Source of the DNA: Elymus sibiricus
Lineage: Eukaryota; Streptophyta; Magnoliopsida; Poales; Poaceae
Length of the DNA: 64,000 bases
Assembly: GCA_039707655.1 (NCBI GenBank)
Contig: CM077665.1
Span: 310,496,486 to 310,560,485, forward strand
Direction: 5' to 3'
Below the pieces are notes generated by a model. The model saw only the letters and a program-made list of their open reading frames with translations, was not told where the DNA came from and made no database searches. How positions within the stretch are numbered: the stretch's first letter is position 1; each line of letters opens with the position of its first letter. Positions 35,584 to 47,336 of this stretch are shown in pieces. Made by a program: the position numbers and the translations under genes.

Positions 35584-35658
35584 ATGGCGACCAAGCGCAC
35601 CATCGGAGGGAGTGGTGACGCGGGGGTCGAAGCCGGGGCCGGCGAAGCAACTAAGCAT
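35584..35658 (+). pseudogene. zf-XS exon 1, first part
   Basis: 25 codons from the ATG ('MATKRTIGG...') ending ACTAAGCAT, whose last five bases are the Gypsy target duplication. Confidence 0.75.
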
Positions 35659-37184
35659 TGATACGTCCATTTTGCATCATGCTTTTATATTGATATTTAT
35701 TGCATTATGGGCTGTTGTTACACATTATGGTACAATACTTATGCCTTTTCTCTCTTATTTTACAAGGTTTATATGAAGAGGGAGAATGCCGGCAGCTGGA
35801 ATTCTGGACTAGAAAAGGAGAAAATATGAGAGACTTATTCTGCACAACTCCAAAAGTCCTGAAAAGTTACGGAGAATTATTTTGGAATATATAAAAAATA
35901 TTGGGCGAAAGAAATACCAGAGGGGACCCACCAGGAGGTCACAAGCCTGGGGGGCGCGCCCTACACCCCCAGGGCGCGCCCCTGTGGCTTGTGGGCCCCC
36001 TGGCAGGCCTCCGGGGCCCATATTCTGCTATATGGAGGGTTTTGACCTGGAAAAAATCATAAGAGAGCTTTTGGGACAAAGCGCCGCCGTCTCGAGGCGG
36101 AACTTGGGCAGAACCAATCTAGGGCTCCGGCGGAGCTGTTCTGCCGGGGAAACTTCCCTCTCGGAGGGGGAAATCGAAGCCATCGTCATCACCAACGATC
36201 CTCTCATCGAGAGGGGGTCAATCTCCAGCAACATCTCCACCAGCACCATCTCCTCTCTAAACCCTAGTTCATCTCTTGTATCCGATCTTTGTCTCAAAAC
36301 CTCAGATTGGTACCTGTGGGTTGGTAGTAGTGTTGGTTACTCCTTGTAGTTGATGCTAGTTGGTTTACTTGGTGGAAGATCATATGTTCAGATCCTTAAT
36401 GATAATTAATAATCCTCTGATTATGAACATTAATATGCTTTGTGAGTAGTTACGTTTGTTCCTGAGGACATGGGATAAGTCTTGTTATAAGTAATCATGT
36501 GAATTTGGTATTCGTTCGATATTTTGATGAGATGTATGTTGTCTCTCCTCTAGTGGTGTTATGTGAACGTCGACTACATGACACTTCACCATTGCTTGGG
36601 CCTAGGGGAAGTCATTGGGAAGTAATAAGTAGATGATGGGTTGCTAGAGTGACAGAAGCTTAAACCCTAGTTTATGCGTTGCTTCGTAAGGGGCTGATTT
36701 GGATCCATATGTTTCATGCTATGGTTAGATTTATCTTAATTCCTTTTTCGTAGTTGCGGATGCTTGCGAGAGAGGTTAATCATAAGTGGGAGTCTTGTCC
36801 AAGTAAGGGCAGCACCCAAGCACTGGTCCACCCACATATCAAATTATCAAAGTAACGAACGCGAATCATATGAGCATGATGAAAACTAGCTTGACAGAAA
36901 TTCACATGTGTCCTCGGGAGCGCTTTGCTTTATATAAGAGTTTGTCCAGGCTTGTCCTTTGCTACAAAAAGGATTGGGCCACCTTGCTGCACCTTTGCCA
37001 CATTTGTTACTTTCTATTCGTTACGAATTATCTTATCACTAAACTATCTGTTACCGATAATTTCAGTGCTTGCAGAGAATATCTTACTGAAAACTGCTTG
37101 TCATTTCCTTCTGCTCCTCGTTGGGTTCGACACTCTTACTTATCGAAAGGACTACCATAGATCCCCTATACTTGTGGGTCATCA
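35659..37184 (+). repeat. Gypsy 5' LTR (1526 bp)
   Basis: TGATACGTCC...GGGTCATCA. It contains a 19-pair GC-rich hairpin at 35940-35994 (CACAAGCC/GGCTTGTG plus GGGGCGCGCCC/GGGCGCGCCCC). Confidence 0.95.
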
Positions 37185-37195
37185 AGACTCTTTTC

Positions 37196-37211
37196 TGGCG
37201 CCGTTGCCGGG
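37196..37211 (+). other. Gypsy primer-binding site (tRNA-Asp type)
   Basis: TGGCGCCGTTGCCGGG begins 12 bases after the 5' LTR, as expected for minus-strand priming. Confidence 0.85.
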
Positions 37212-37290
37212 TAGTGAAGCGCCTTTGGTGAGTGGAATTTGGTAAGGGAAGATTTATATAGTGTGCTGAAATTTACTGTTACTTGTTACT

Positions 37291-38847
37291 ATGGAAAATA
37301 ATCCTTTGAGTGGCTTGTTCGGGGTATCTTCACCTCGACCAGAAGCACAAAGAGTTGCTCCTCAACCTACTGAACCTACTGAAAATATTTATTATGAAAT
37401 TCCTTCGGGTATGATAGAGAAACTGCTAGCTAATCCTTATGTAGGAGATGGAACACTACATCCTGATTTGCATCTAATCTATGTGGATGAAGTTTGTGGA
37501 TTATTTAAGCTTGCAGGTCTGCCCGAAGATGATGTCAAGAAGAAGGTCTTTCCTTTATCTTTGAAGGAGAAGGCATTGACATGGTATAGGCTATGTGATG
37601 ATATTGGATCATGGAACTACAACCGATTGAAATTGGAATTTCATCAGAAGTTTTATCCTATGCATCTGGTTCATCGTGATCGGAATTATATTTATAATTT
37701 TTGGCCTCGTGAAGGAGAAAGTATCACTCAAGCTTGGGGGCGGCTTAAGTCAATGTTATATTCATGCCCCAATCATGAGCTCTCAAGAGAAATTATTATT
37801 CAGAATTTTTACGCTCGACTTTCTCGTAATGATCAATCCATGCTCGATACTTTTTGTACTGGTTCCTTTATGAAGAAAGATATTGAATTCAAATGGGATT
37901 TATTGGAAAGAATTAAACGCAACTCTGAAGATTGGGAACTCGACGAGGGTAAGGAGTCAGGTATAAACCTTAAGTTTGATTGTGTTAAATCCTTTATAGA
38001 CACCGATGCTTTTCATGAATTTAGCACTAAATATGGACTTGACTCTGAGATAGTAGCTTCTTTCTGTGAATCATTTGCTGCTCATGTTGATCTCCCTAAG
38101 GAGAAGTGGTTTAAATATCATCCTCCCATTGAAGTGAAAGTAGTTGAACCTATTAAAGTTGAAGAAGAAACTATTATTTATAATGTTGATCCTGTTATTC
38201 CAGCTGCTTATATTGAGAAACCACCTTTCCCTGTTAGAATAAAGGAACATGCTAAAGCTTCAACTGTGGTTCGTAAGAGTTATACTAGAACAGCTACACC
38301 CCCTGAACAAATCAAAGTTGAACCTAGTATTGCTATGGTTAAAGATCTCTTGGTTGATAATATTGATGGACATGTTATTCATTTCTGTGATGAAGCTGCT
38401 AGAATTGCTAGACCCGATACTAAAGATAAACATAGACCTATTGTTGGTATGCCTGTTGTTTATGTTAAAATAGGAGATCATTGTTATCATGGCTTATGTG
38501 ATGTGGGTGCTAGTGTGAGTGCAATTCCCTTTACCTTATATCAAGAAATTATGAATGATATTGCACCAGCTGAATTAGAGGAAATTGATGTTACCATTAA
38601 GCTTGCTAATAGAGGTACTATAGTACCTATTGGGATTGTTAGAGATGTTGAAGTCTTGTGTGGGAAAATAAAATATCCTACTGATTTTCTTGTTCTTGGT
38701 TCCCCACAAGATGATTGTTGTCCCATTATATTTGGTAGACCCTTCTTGAATACTGTTAATGCTAAGATAGATTGTGAGAAAGAAACTGTTACTGTAAGAT
38801 TTGGGGATGTGTCCCATGAGTTTAATTTCTCTAAATTTCATAGATAA
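37291..38847 (+). CDS. gag: Gypsy Gag-protease
   Basis: 518 codons. Residues about 60-190 form a Retrotrans_gag domain ('LKEKALTWYRLCDDIGSWNY', 'EFHQKFYPMHL', 'GRLKSMLYSCPNHEL'), the capsid-type core of Ty3/Gypsy particles. I see no CCHC zinc knuckle. Near residue 404 an aspartic protease active site reads 'LCDVGASVSAIP' with the hydrophobic-loop motif 'IIFGRPFLNT' downstream. The terminal TAA (38845-38847) is probably a nonsense mutation, because the same frame continues into pol without a spacer. It is preceded by PBS and leader and has its own ATG near the start of the internal domain. Confidence 0.85.
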   Translation: MENNPLSGLFGVSSPRPEAQRVAPQPTEPTENIYYEIPSGMIEKLLANPYVGDGTLHPDLHLIYVDEVCGLFKLAGLPEDDVKKKVFPLSLKEKALTWYRLCDDIGSWNYNRLKLEFHQKFYPMHLVHRDRNYIYNFWPREGESITQAWGRLKSMLYSCPNHELSREIIIQNFYARLSRNDQSMLDTFCTGSFMKKDIEFKWDLLERIKRNSEDWELDEGKESGINLKFDCVKSFIDTDAFHEFSTKYGLDSEIVASFCESFAAHVDLPKEKWFKYHPPIEVKVVEPIKVEEETIIYNVDPVIPAAYIEKPPFPVRIKEHAKASTVVRKSYTRTATPPEQIKVEPSIAMVKDLLVDNIDGHVIHFCDEAARIARPDTKDKHRPIVGMPVVYVKIGDHCYHGLCDVGASVSAIPFTLYQEIMNDIAPAELEEIDVTIKLANRGTIVPIGIVRDVEVLCGKIKYPTDFLVLGSPQDDCCPIIFGRPFLNTVNAKIDCEKETVTVRFGDVSHEFNFSKFHR

Positions 38848-41800
38848 CCCCATGATAAAGAATTGCCTAGTAAGGATGAAATTATTGGTCTTGCTTCTAT
38901 TGTTGTGCCTCCTACCGATCCCTTAGAACAATATTTGCTAGACCATGAAAACGATATGCATATGAATGAAAGGAATGAAATAGATAAGATTTTCTTTGAT
39001 CAGCATCCTATTTTGAAACACAACTTGCCTATTGAAATACTTGGGGATCCTCCTCCACCCAAGGGCGATCCCGTGTTTGAGCTTAAACAATTACCGGATA
39101 CTCTGAAATACGCTTATCTTGATGAAAAGAAGATATATCCTGTTATTATTAGTGCTAACCTTTCAGAGCATGAAGAAAAGAGATTATTGAAAACTTTGAG
39201 GAAGCACCGTGCTGCTATTGGATATACTCTTGATGATCTTAAGGGCATTAGTCCCACTCTATGTCAGCATAAAATTAATATGGAGCCTGATGCTAAACCA
39301 GTTGTTGATCACCAATGACGGTTAAATCCTAAAATGAAAGAAGTGGTAAGAAATGAAATATTAAAGCTTCAGGAGGCAGGTATAATTTATCCTATTGCTG
39401 ATAGTAGATGGGTTAGTCCCGTTCATTGTGTCCCTAAGAAGGGAGGTATTACCGTTGTTCCTAATGATAAAAATGAATTGATCCCGCAAAGAATTGTTAC
39501 AGGATATAGAATGGTAATTGATTTTAGGAAATTAAATAAAGCTACTAGAAAAGATCATTACCCTCTACGTTTTATTGATCAAATGCTAGAAAGACTATCC
39601 AAACACACACACTTCTGCTTTCTAGATGGTTATTCTGGTTTCTCTCAAATACCTGTGTCAAAAGAGGATCAAGAAAAGACAAATTTTACTTGCCCTTTCG
39701 GTACCTTTGCTTATAGACGTATGCCTTTTGGTTTATGCAATGCACCTGCTACCTTTCAAAGATGTATGACTGCTATATTCTCTGACTTTTGTGAAAAGAT
39801 TGTTGAGGTTTTCATGGATGATTTCTCCGTTTACGGAACTTCTTTTGATGATTGCTTGAGCAACCTTGATCGAGTTTTGCAGAGATGTGAAGAAACTAAT
39901 CTTGTCTTGAATTGGGAGAAGTGCCACTTTATGGTTAATGAGGGCATTGTCTTGGGACACAAAATCTCCGAAAGAGGTATTGAAGTTGATAAAGCTAAAG
40001 TTGATGCTATTGAAAAAATGTCGTGTCCTACGGATATCAGAGGTATAAGAAGTTTCCTTGGTCATGCTGGTTTCTATAGGAGATTTATTAAAGACTTCTC
40101 TAAAATTTCTCGGCCTCTCACTAATATCTTGCAAAAAGATATTCCTTTTGTTTTTGATGATGATTGTGTAGAAGCATTTGAAATTCTTAAGAAAGCCTTG
40201 ATTTCTGCACCTGTTGTTCAACCACCTGATTGGGACCTACCCTTTGAAATTATGTGTGATGATAGTGATTATGCCGTTGGTGCTGTTCTAGGACAAAGAG
40301 TTGATAAGAAATTAAATGTTATCCATTATGCTAGTAAAACTCTAGACAGTGCTCAAAGAAATTATGCTACCACTGAAAAGGAATTTTTAGCAGTTGTGTT
40401 TGCTTGTGATAAGTTCAGACCTTATATTGTTGATTCCAAAGTAACTGTGCACACTGATCATGCTGCTATAAAATATCTTATGGAAAATAAAGATGCTAAA
40501 CCTAGACTTATTAGATGGGTTCTTCTGCTACAAGAATTTGATTTGCATATTATTGATAGAAAGGGTGCTGAGAACCCCGTAGCAGACAACTTGTCTAGGT
40601 TAGAAAATGTTCTTGATGACCCACTACCTATTGATGATAGCTTTCCTGATGAACAATTAGCTGTCATAAATGCTTCACGTAATGCTCCATGGTATGCTGA
40701 TTATGCTAATTACATTGTTGCTAAATTTATACCGCCTAGTTTCACATACCAACAAAAGAAAAAGTTCTTCTATGATTTAAGACATTACTTTTGGGATGAT
40801 CCACACCTCTATAAAGAAGGAGTAGATGGTGTTATTAGACGTTGTGTACCTGAGCATGAACAGGAACAGATCCTACGCAAGTGTCACTCCGAGGCCTACG
40901 GAGGACACCACGCTGGAGATAGAACTGCACACAAGGTATTACAATCTGGTTTTTATTGGCCTACTCTCTTCAAGGATGCTCGTAAGTTTGTCTTGTCATG
41001 TGATGAATGTCATAGAATTGGTAATATTAGTAGACGTCAGGAAATGCCTATGAATTACTCACTTGTTATTGAACCATTTGATGTTTGGGGTTTTGATTAT
41101 ATGGGACCTTTTCCAAAGTCTAACGGGTATACTCATATTTTAGTTGCTGTTGATTATGTCACTAAGTGGGTAGAAGCTATTCCAACTAGTAGTACTGATC
41201 ATAACACTTCTATTAAAATGCTGAAAGAAGTTATTTTCCCTAGATTTGGAGTCCCCCGATATTTAATGACTAATGGTGGTTCACACTTTATTCATGGTGC
41301 TTTCCGTAAATTGCTTGCTAAGTATGATGTTAATCATAGAATTGCATCTCCTTATCATCCTCAGTCTAGTGGTCAAGTAGAATTAAGCAATAGAGAAATG
41401 AAATTGATCTTGCAAAAGACTGTTAATAGATCTAGAAAGAATTGGTCTAAGAAACTTGATGATGCATTATGGGCTTATAGAACTGCTTACAAAAACCCTA
41501 TGGGTATGTCTCCGTATAAAATGGTTTATGGTAAAGCATGTCACTTACCTCTAGAACTAGAACATAAAGCTTATTGGGCAATCAAAGAGCTCAACTATGA
41601 TTTCAAACTTGCTGGTGAGAAGAGGTTATTTGACATTAGCTCACTTGATGAATGGAGAACCAGGCCTATGAGAATGCCAAGTTGTTTAAAGAAAAAGTTA
41701 AGAGATGGCATGATAAAAGGATACAAAAGTGTGAATTCAATGTAGGTGATCATGTCTTGCTATACAATTCTCGTTTAAGATTTCTTGCGGGAAAACTTCT

Positions 41801-42026
41801 CTCTAAATGGGAAGGGCCTTACATTATCGAGGAAGTGTATCGTTCCGGTGCCATCAAGATCAACAACGCCGAAGGCACAAATACGAAGGTGGTAAACGGG
41901 CAAAGAATCAAACATTATATCTCAGGTACTCCCATAAATGTTGAAACCAATATTATCAATACCATAACTCCGGAGGAGTACATTAGGGACACCTACCAGA
42001 ACGTTTCAGACTCCGGAAAGGAATAG
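38848..42026 (+). pseudogene. pol: Gypsy Pol (RT, RNase H, integrase), broken
   Basis: Same frame as gag. Stops occur at 38845-38847 (TAA) and 39316-39318 (TGA, likely from CGA). RT: '[13 protein letters not shown]' and '[10 protein letters not shown]' (catalytic Asp pair at 39817-39822). RNase H: '[14 protein letters not shown]' and '[10 protein letters not shown]'. Integrase: HHCC zinc site ('GGHHAGD', 'CDECHRIG'), first Asp at 41095, Glu at 41380; the Asp expected 35 residues before that Glu is Asn (AAT at 41272-41274, 'LMTNGGSHF'). A one-base deletion near 41661 shifts the frame; the C-terminal part resumes at 41652-42026 ('[14 protein letters not shown]'). Non-functional by at least four lesions. 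Confidence 0.9.
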
Positions 42027-42352
42027 GTATGTGATACGGTAAGCAAACCGACTCCAAAACTTTTTCAATAGCAATTTTCTCCGTTTTGGAATATTTAATA
42101 AATTAGGAAAATTTAAAGTAGTCTGAAAAGTGCACGAGGAGGCGACAAGCCAGGGGGGGCGCCCTACCCCCCTAGGCGCGCCCCTGTGGCTTGTGGCCAC
42201 CCCGTGCACCCTCCGGACTCCGTTTTCTTGTGGTATACTCCTTTAGGTCAGTAAAAATTCATTATATAATCTCCTGAAGGTTTGGACCTTCGTATCACGC
42301 CAATACCTCCTGTTTTCGTTTTGAGCTGTTTCTGCAGCAGATTTAGAGCAAG

Positions 42353-42808
42353 ATGTCTTCGCAAGAGTCGGTCGGGGAGAGCCGTGCCTCTCTCCTGACA
42401 CCGGGGGCCGGAGCATACAGCGAAGCCAACCACTTCGGGCAGGCCACGGAGGAAGAGATGGAGGCCGACTTGAAAAGGATGGATGCCATGGAGGAAGACC
42501 AAGAAGTTACCTCTCCTCTACAACCTGGAGCCATGTTGGAGGAACTTCAGAGCTCAGCAATTCCAAATTCGGTCATCCCTCCCAATGCTAAATTTCTTAC
42601 TTATGAAAATATGAAAAAGAGTGTTGCTTCTTCCCCCGCAGCAATGAAACATCCATGGGTGATGGGAGCTCTAACCGTCACTGGAAAACTTTGCAAGGAA
42701 ATAATGGATCTTAGACAACAAAATAACAAGCTTGAGGAGGAGAATCGCATTCTGAGGGGCATCATCGCCAAGAATATAATATCAGCACCTCCGAAGAAAG
42801 ACAACTAA
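42353..42808 (+). CDS. Gypsy extra 3' ORF with coiled coil
   Basis: 151 codons downstream of pol, in the position where Athila-type elements carry extra or env-like ORFs. It is acidic at the N-terminus, with a coiled-coil-like stretch near residues 118-140 ('LRQQNNKLEEENRILRGII'). No signal peptide or membrane span, so not a convincing envelope. Uninterrupted. Role unknown. Confidence 0.6.
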   Translation: MSSQESVGESRASLLTPGAGAYSEANHFGQATEEEMEADLKRMDAMEEDQEVTSPLQPGAMLEELQSSAIPNSVIPPNAKFLTYENMKKSVASSPAAMKHPWVMGALTVTGKLCKEIMDLRQQNNKLEEENRILRGIIAKNIISAPPKKDN

Positions 42809-44369
42809 ACACATGGGTATGGGCACTCCCCTTGGCTTGTGCCAAGCTTGGGGGAGGTGCCCCGGTATCGTATCACCATCACATCTTTTACTTTTATCGT
42901 TTTTCTTAGTTCGTTCCTTTTGGTTATATCTTGATCTAGTAGAATAAAGTTTTTTTGTGTGATCTAGTTTTGAGTTTTACTTTATGTTCCCCCTATGTAA
43001 GCGAGTCCGAGAGTTATATAATAAAAAGTAGTTTTGAGTTGAGGGCTTTGCTTGCTTGCTATGATCTTGAGAAAAAGAAATAGAAAGAAGTATAGAATAA
43101 AAGCAAAGAGTATATATGATGATCTTATGGGGAGTGATGACTTCACATATAAGAAGTATGTCGATTGAAATTTGTTGTGAGTCGACAAACATAGTGATTG
43201 GTCATTGCTGCAATTAAAAGAAAATAATAAAGAAAGAGAGGTTCACATATAAATATATTATCTTGGACATCTTTTATGATTGTGAGCACTCATTAAAATA
43301 TTATATGCTAAGAAGTTGATGTTGGACAAGGAAGACAACATAATGATTTATGTTTGCTTATTTCCGAATAGAAGCTATATTGTCATGGATCCTCTAACAT
43401 GTGACGCTTGCTTCCACCCCATATCAGCCAAAACTTCCGCACCAAGTAGAGATACTACTTGTGCATCCAAACACCTTTAACCCAGTTTTGCCATGAGAGT
43501 CCACCATACCTACCTATGGATTGAGCAAGATCCTTCAAGTAAGTTGTCATTGGTGCAAGCAATAAAAATTGCTCTCTAAATATGTATGATCTATTAGTGT
43601 GAGGAAAATAAACTTTATACGAACTTGTGATATGGAAGAAATAAAAGCGACAGACTGCATAATAAAGTTCTCTATCACAAGCGGCAATATAAAGTGACGT
43701 TCTTTTGCATTAAGAGATTGCCCATCCAACTATAAAAGCGCATGACAACCTCTGCTTCCCTCTGTGAAGGGCCTATCTGTTACTTTTACTTTCTAGTACT
43801 TACCTTTATGCAAGAGTCATGGTGATCTTCACCACTTCCTATATTTTGCCTTTCTCTCTTGGCAAGCGTCATGTGTTGGGGAATGATCTAGACACATATA
43901 TCCACTCGGATGTGGGTGATGATGAGTTATTTCTGTTGACATTACCCTTGAGGTAAATAGTTGGGAGGCAAAACTATAAGCCCCTATCTTTCTCTATGTC
44001 CAATTGAAGCTTTGAACTCATAAGTGCCGCGTTAGTGTTAGCAATTATGAAAGACTAAAAGATGATTGAGTATGTGGATTTGCTTTACAAGCTCTTATAT
44101 TGACTCTTTCCGATGTTATGATAAATTGAAATTGCTTCAATGACTGAGATCATAGTTTGTTGGTTCTCAATAGAGTTCTTCATTCATACTTTACCTTGTG
44201 AATGAATTGTTACTCTAGTATAAGAAATTATATATCAATAAATATTGCTGTTCTAAAGATGATCATGATGCTCTCATGTCCGTATTATATTTTATCGACA
44301 CCTCTATCTCTAAACATGTGGACATATTTATCGATTTCGGCTTTCGCTTGAGGACAAGCGAGGTCTAAG
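42809..44369 (+). other. Gypsy 3' non-coding internal region
   Basis: AT-rich sequence between the extra ORF and the polypurine tract; no supported coding frame. Confidence 0.7.
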
Positions 44370-44380
44370 CTTGGGGGAGT
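44370..44380 (+). other. Gypsy polypurine tract
   Basis: CTTGGGGGAG-type purine run directly abutting the 3' LTR; primer for plus-strand synthesis. Confidence 0.8.
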
Positions 44381-45894
44381 TGATACGTCCATTTTGCCTC
44401 ATGATTTTATATTGATATTTATTGCATTATGGGCTGTTATTACACATTATGGTACAATACTTATGCCTTTTCTCTCTTATTTTACAAGGTTTACATGAAG
44501 AGGGAGAATGCCGGCAGCTGGAATTCTGGACTGGAAAAGGAGCAAATATGAGACCTATTCTGCACAACTCCAAAAGTCTTGAAAAGTTACGAAGAATTAT
44601 TTTGGAATATATAAAAAATATTGGGCGAAAGTAATACCAGAGGGGACCCACCAGGAGGTCACAAGCCTGGGGGGCAGGCACTACCCCCCAGGGCGCGCCC
44701 CTGTGGCTTGTGGGCCCCCTGGCAGGCCTCCGGTGCCCATCTTCTACTATATGGAGGGTTTTGACCTGGAAAAAATCATAAGAGAGCTTTCGGGACGAAG
44801 CACCGCCGTCTCGAGGCGGAACTTGGGCAGAACCAAACTAGGGCTCCGGCGGAGCTGTTCTGCCGGGGAAACTTCCCTCCCGGAGGGGGAAATCGAAGCC
44901 ATCGTCATCACCAACGATCCTCTCATCGAGAGGGGGTCAATCTCCATCAACATCTCCACCAGCACCATCTCCTCTCCAAACCCTAGTTCATCTCTTGTAT
45001 CCGATCTTTGTCTCAAAACCTCAGATTGGTACCTGTGGGTTGCTAGTAGTGTTGATTACTCCTTGTAGTTGATGCTAGTTGGTTTACTTGGTGGAAGATC
45101 ATATGTTCAGATCCTTAATGATAATTAATACTCCTCTGATTATGAACATTAATATGCTTTGTGAGTAGTTACGTTTGTTCCTGAGGACATGGGATAAGTC
45201 TTGTTATAAGTAATCATGTGAATTTGCTATTCGTTCGATATTTTGATGAGATGTATGTTGTCTCTCCTCTAGTGGTGTTATGTGAACGTCGACTACATGA
45301 CACTTCACCATTGTTTGGGCCTAGGGGAAGGCATTGGGAAGTAATAAGTAGATGATGGGTTGCTAGAGTGACAAAAGCTTAAACCCTAGTTTATGCGTTG
45401 CTTCGTAAGGGGCTGATTTGGATCCATATGTTTCATGCTATGGTTAGATTTATCTTAATTCCTTTTTCGTAGTTGCGGATGCTTGTGAGAGAGGTTAATC
45501 ATAAGTGGGAGGCTTGTCCAAGTAAGGGCAGCACCCAAGCACCGGTCCACCCACATATCAAATTATCAAAGTAACGAACGCGAATCATATGGGCATGATG
45601 AAAACTAGCTTGACAGAAATTCCCATGTGTCCTCGGGAGTGCTTTGCTTTATATAAGAGTTTGTCCAGGCTTGTCCTTTGCTACAAAAAGGATTGGGCCA
45701 CCTTGCTGCACCTTTGCTACATTTGTTACTTGCTATTCGTTACGAATTATCTTATCACAAAACTATGTGTTACCGATAATTTCAGTGCTTGCAGAGAATA
45801 CCTTACTGAAAACCGCTTGTCATTTCCTTCTGCTCCTCATTGGGTTCGCTTATCGAAAGGACTACGATAGATCCCCTATACATGTGGGTCATCA
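44381..45894 (+). repeat. Gypsy 3' LTR (1514 bp)
   Basis: TGATACGTCC...GGGTCATCA, followed by AGCAT. A nine-base deletion near 45848 and about 50 substitutions distinguish it from the 5' LTR (by eye). The internal CGCGCC palindrome is altered on one arm (GGCAGGCAC). Confidence 0.95.
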
Positions 45895-45899
45895 AGCAT

Positions 45900-46097
45900 C
45901 TCTTGATGCTGGGCGACGACGTTACCCACCCGGCCGATGATGTCTCGCGAAGACAGAAGCACGACAATGACGTCGCAAGCCCCGTCGTGCCTCCCCAGCA
46001 GGAGGCGGTGCTGCACAGAGACTACTACGACCTCTCTGATGACCACTCCACCGACGAAGACTCCGACGGCGACAACTCCGACGACGACGGAGAACAG
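45900..46097 (+). pseudogene. zf-XS exon 1, second part
   Basis: 66 codons in frame with 35584-35658 after the second AGCAT (45895-45899). The acidic tail ends GAACAG before a GTTAGA donor. Confidence 0.8.
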
Positions 46098-46619
46098 GTT
46101 AGACCCCCCTATTTTGGTAACTATATCATAGGGTATCTCTGATTAGTTCTGTTTTCTGCCTTTTTTGTAATTCGTCCGGGGTCATGTTATTTCAATCCAT
46201 ATGTAATCAGAGTAAGATTCGATAGATCCATGTTAGTGTGTATGTATTGTTTGTTTGGTAGGTAAATGATAAGTGACTTGGATAAGTGACAACCGTACAT
46301 ACAATTATGCTAGTATTATGTCTAAGGTTTTATAGTGATTTAATGGTTGACCTCTACAAATGATCATTTTGCTAATAATCTGTCTACATAGATGATTGTA
46401 CATGTACCCATTTGTAAATAAACACTGTATAAGAGCATGTAGATCACTACTTTAGTGATAATGTGGAGTAGTACTTACTTCAAAGTTCCTTGTTTATTTG
46501 AAAATAACCGGTTCATGCATTTAAAGTCATTAGTTAATAATTTTGGTGCACAAAGTTTTTTGTGATATAATTTTATGCATTTTATTCATCAATGTCATGA
46601 TTTTTTATTATATGTATAG
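46098..46619 (+). other. Intron of the zf-XS gene
   Basis: 522-bp AT-rich intron, GT...TATGTATAG, phase 0. Confidence 0.75.
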
Positions 46620-46907
46620 GTGCTATCTGACGACGTTGGCAGCGATAAGTACGACCAGAGAAGGTACAAGAAGCAAAAGCTCAAGGAGCTCTATGCGGGA
46701 ATGCATAATCGTCGTATCAGGACCCGGAATGGGGGCTTCGGATGCCCGTTCTGCACCCAAAGGCTTAACCCCGTGTTTGCAAGTGTTCTGGCGCATGCTA
46801 GAGGACGAGCTATTGTCTCTTTCAAGCAGAAGTATTCTCGGAGGGTGGCGCACGCCGCGTACGCGGAGTACCTGGAGAAAGTTTACGTTGTTGTTGGGTA
46901 CGATTAG
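46620..46907 (+). pseudogene. zf-XS exon 2 with the zinc finger
   Basis: 95 codons plus TAG. It holds the whole C2H2-type XS finger and a basic run ('QRRYKKQKLKEL') before it. Reading begins with GTG (Val) at the splice junction, not at a start codon. Confidence 0.8.
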
Positions 46908-47336
46908 GATTGAGTTATATATACATGTCGTGATGGCAGCACTACCCTAGCTATCTATAGTTTGTGCGTCTTATATCTCTGTTTGAGTATATTTATTATG
47001 CGTTGATCTAGATGTCGGAGAGACTCTGTTTTATGAACTAATACGTAGAGCAATGTAATTGCAGTCCTGAGCTGCAATCATTTTGGTTGATGGAATATTT
47101 ATGCTTATCTTAGAGTCCCCACACAATTTACTACTAGCAAATGTTTGCCCACAGCACTCACAACTACGTTTTAGTGTTGGCAGTTTTTTTACACAATGCA
47201 TATTACGGTAAAAAATGCTTGACTTACTTGCAAACTTGTTGAATGCGGTAAAGAATCCAGGTGTCACACGAAAAGATGAATCCGGAACCCCAAAACTTGG
47301 TTATTTTCCCAGATTGTAACCGGGTGCGAGGACTAA
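46908..47336. other. Downstream flank of zf-XS gene, no gene seen
   Basis: AT-rich 3' flank of the zf-XS gene with no supported coding frame. Confidence 0.4.

Larger units (their letters stand above)
35659..45894 (+). mobile_element. Full-length Gypsy retrotransposon, 10.2 kb, TSD AGCAT
   Basis: LTRs are 35659-37184 and 44381-45894, and the TSD is AGCAT at 35654-35658 and 45895-45899. PBS, gag-protease, RT-RNaseH-integrase, an extra 3' ORF and a polypurine tract are in canonical Ty3/Gypsy order (integrase after RT). By eye the LTRs differ at about 50 positions, roughly 3%. Pol is broken (see its entry), so this copy is not autonomous. The 'CDVGAS' protease motif and the 3' extra ORF suggest the Athila/Tat branch; the family name is not assigned. 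Confidence 0.95.
35584..46907 (+). pseudogene. zf-XS zinc-finger protein gene, split by a Gypsy element
   Basis: The zf-XS finger (PF03470) occurs in plant proteins such as SGS3, which stabilises RNA intermediates in post-transcriptional silencing. Exon 1 begins at ATG 35584, breaks after 25 codons at the Gypsy insertion (35659-45894, TSD AGCAT) and resumes at 45900 in the same frame to a GT donor at 46098. Exon 2 is 46620-46907 after an AG acceptor, phase 0. The joined frame is 186 residues without a stop. Finger ligands: Cys133 and Cys136 in 'GCPFCTQR', His150 in 'VLAHARG', His169 in 'RRVAHAAYAEYL'. The N-terminal half is acidic ('STDEDSDGDNSDDDGE'). No XS or XH domain follows, so it is finger-only. 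The Gypsy insertion should abolish normal expression. Confidence 0.8.

Noticed and set aside
36028..36297. LTR ORFs (155, 121 and 89 codons) in both Gypsy LTRs
   Set aside because: LTR sequence; the frames are not kept the same between the two LTRs and show no domain.
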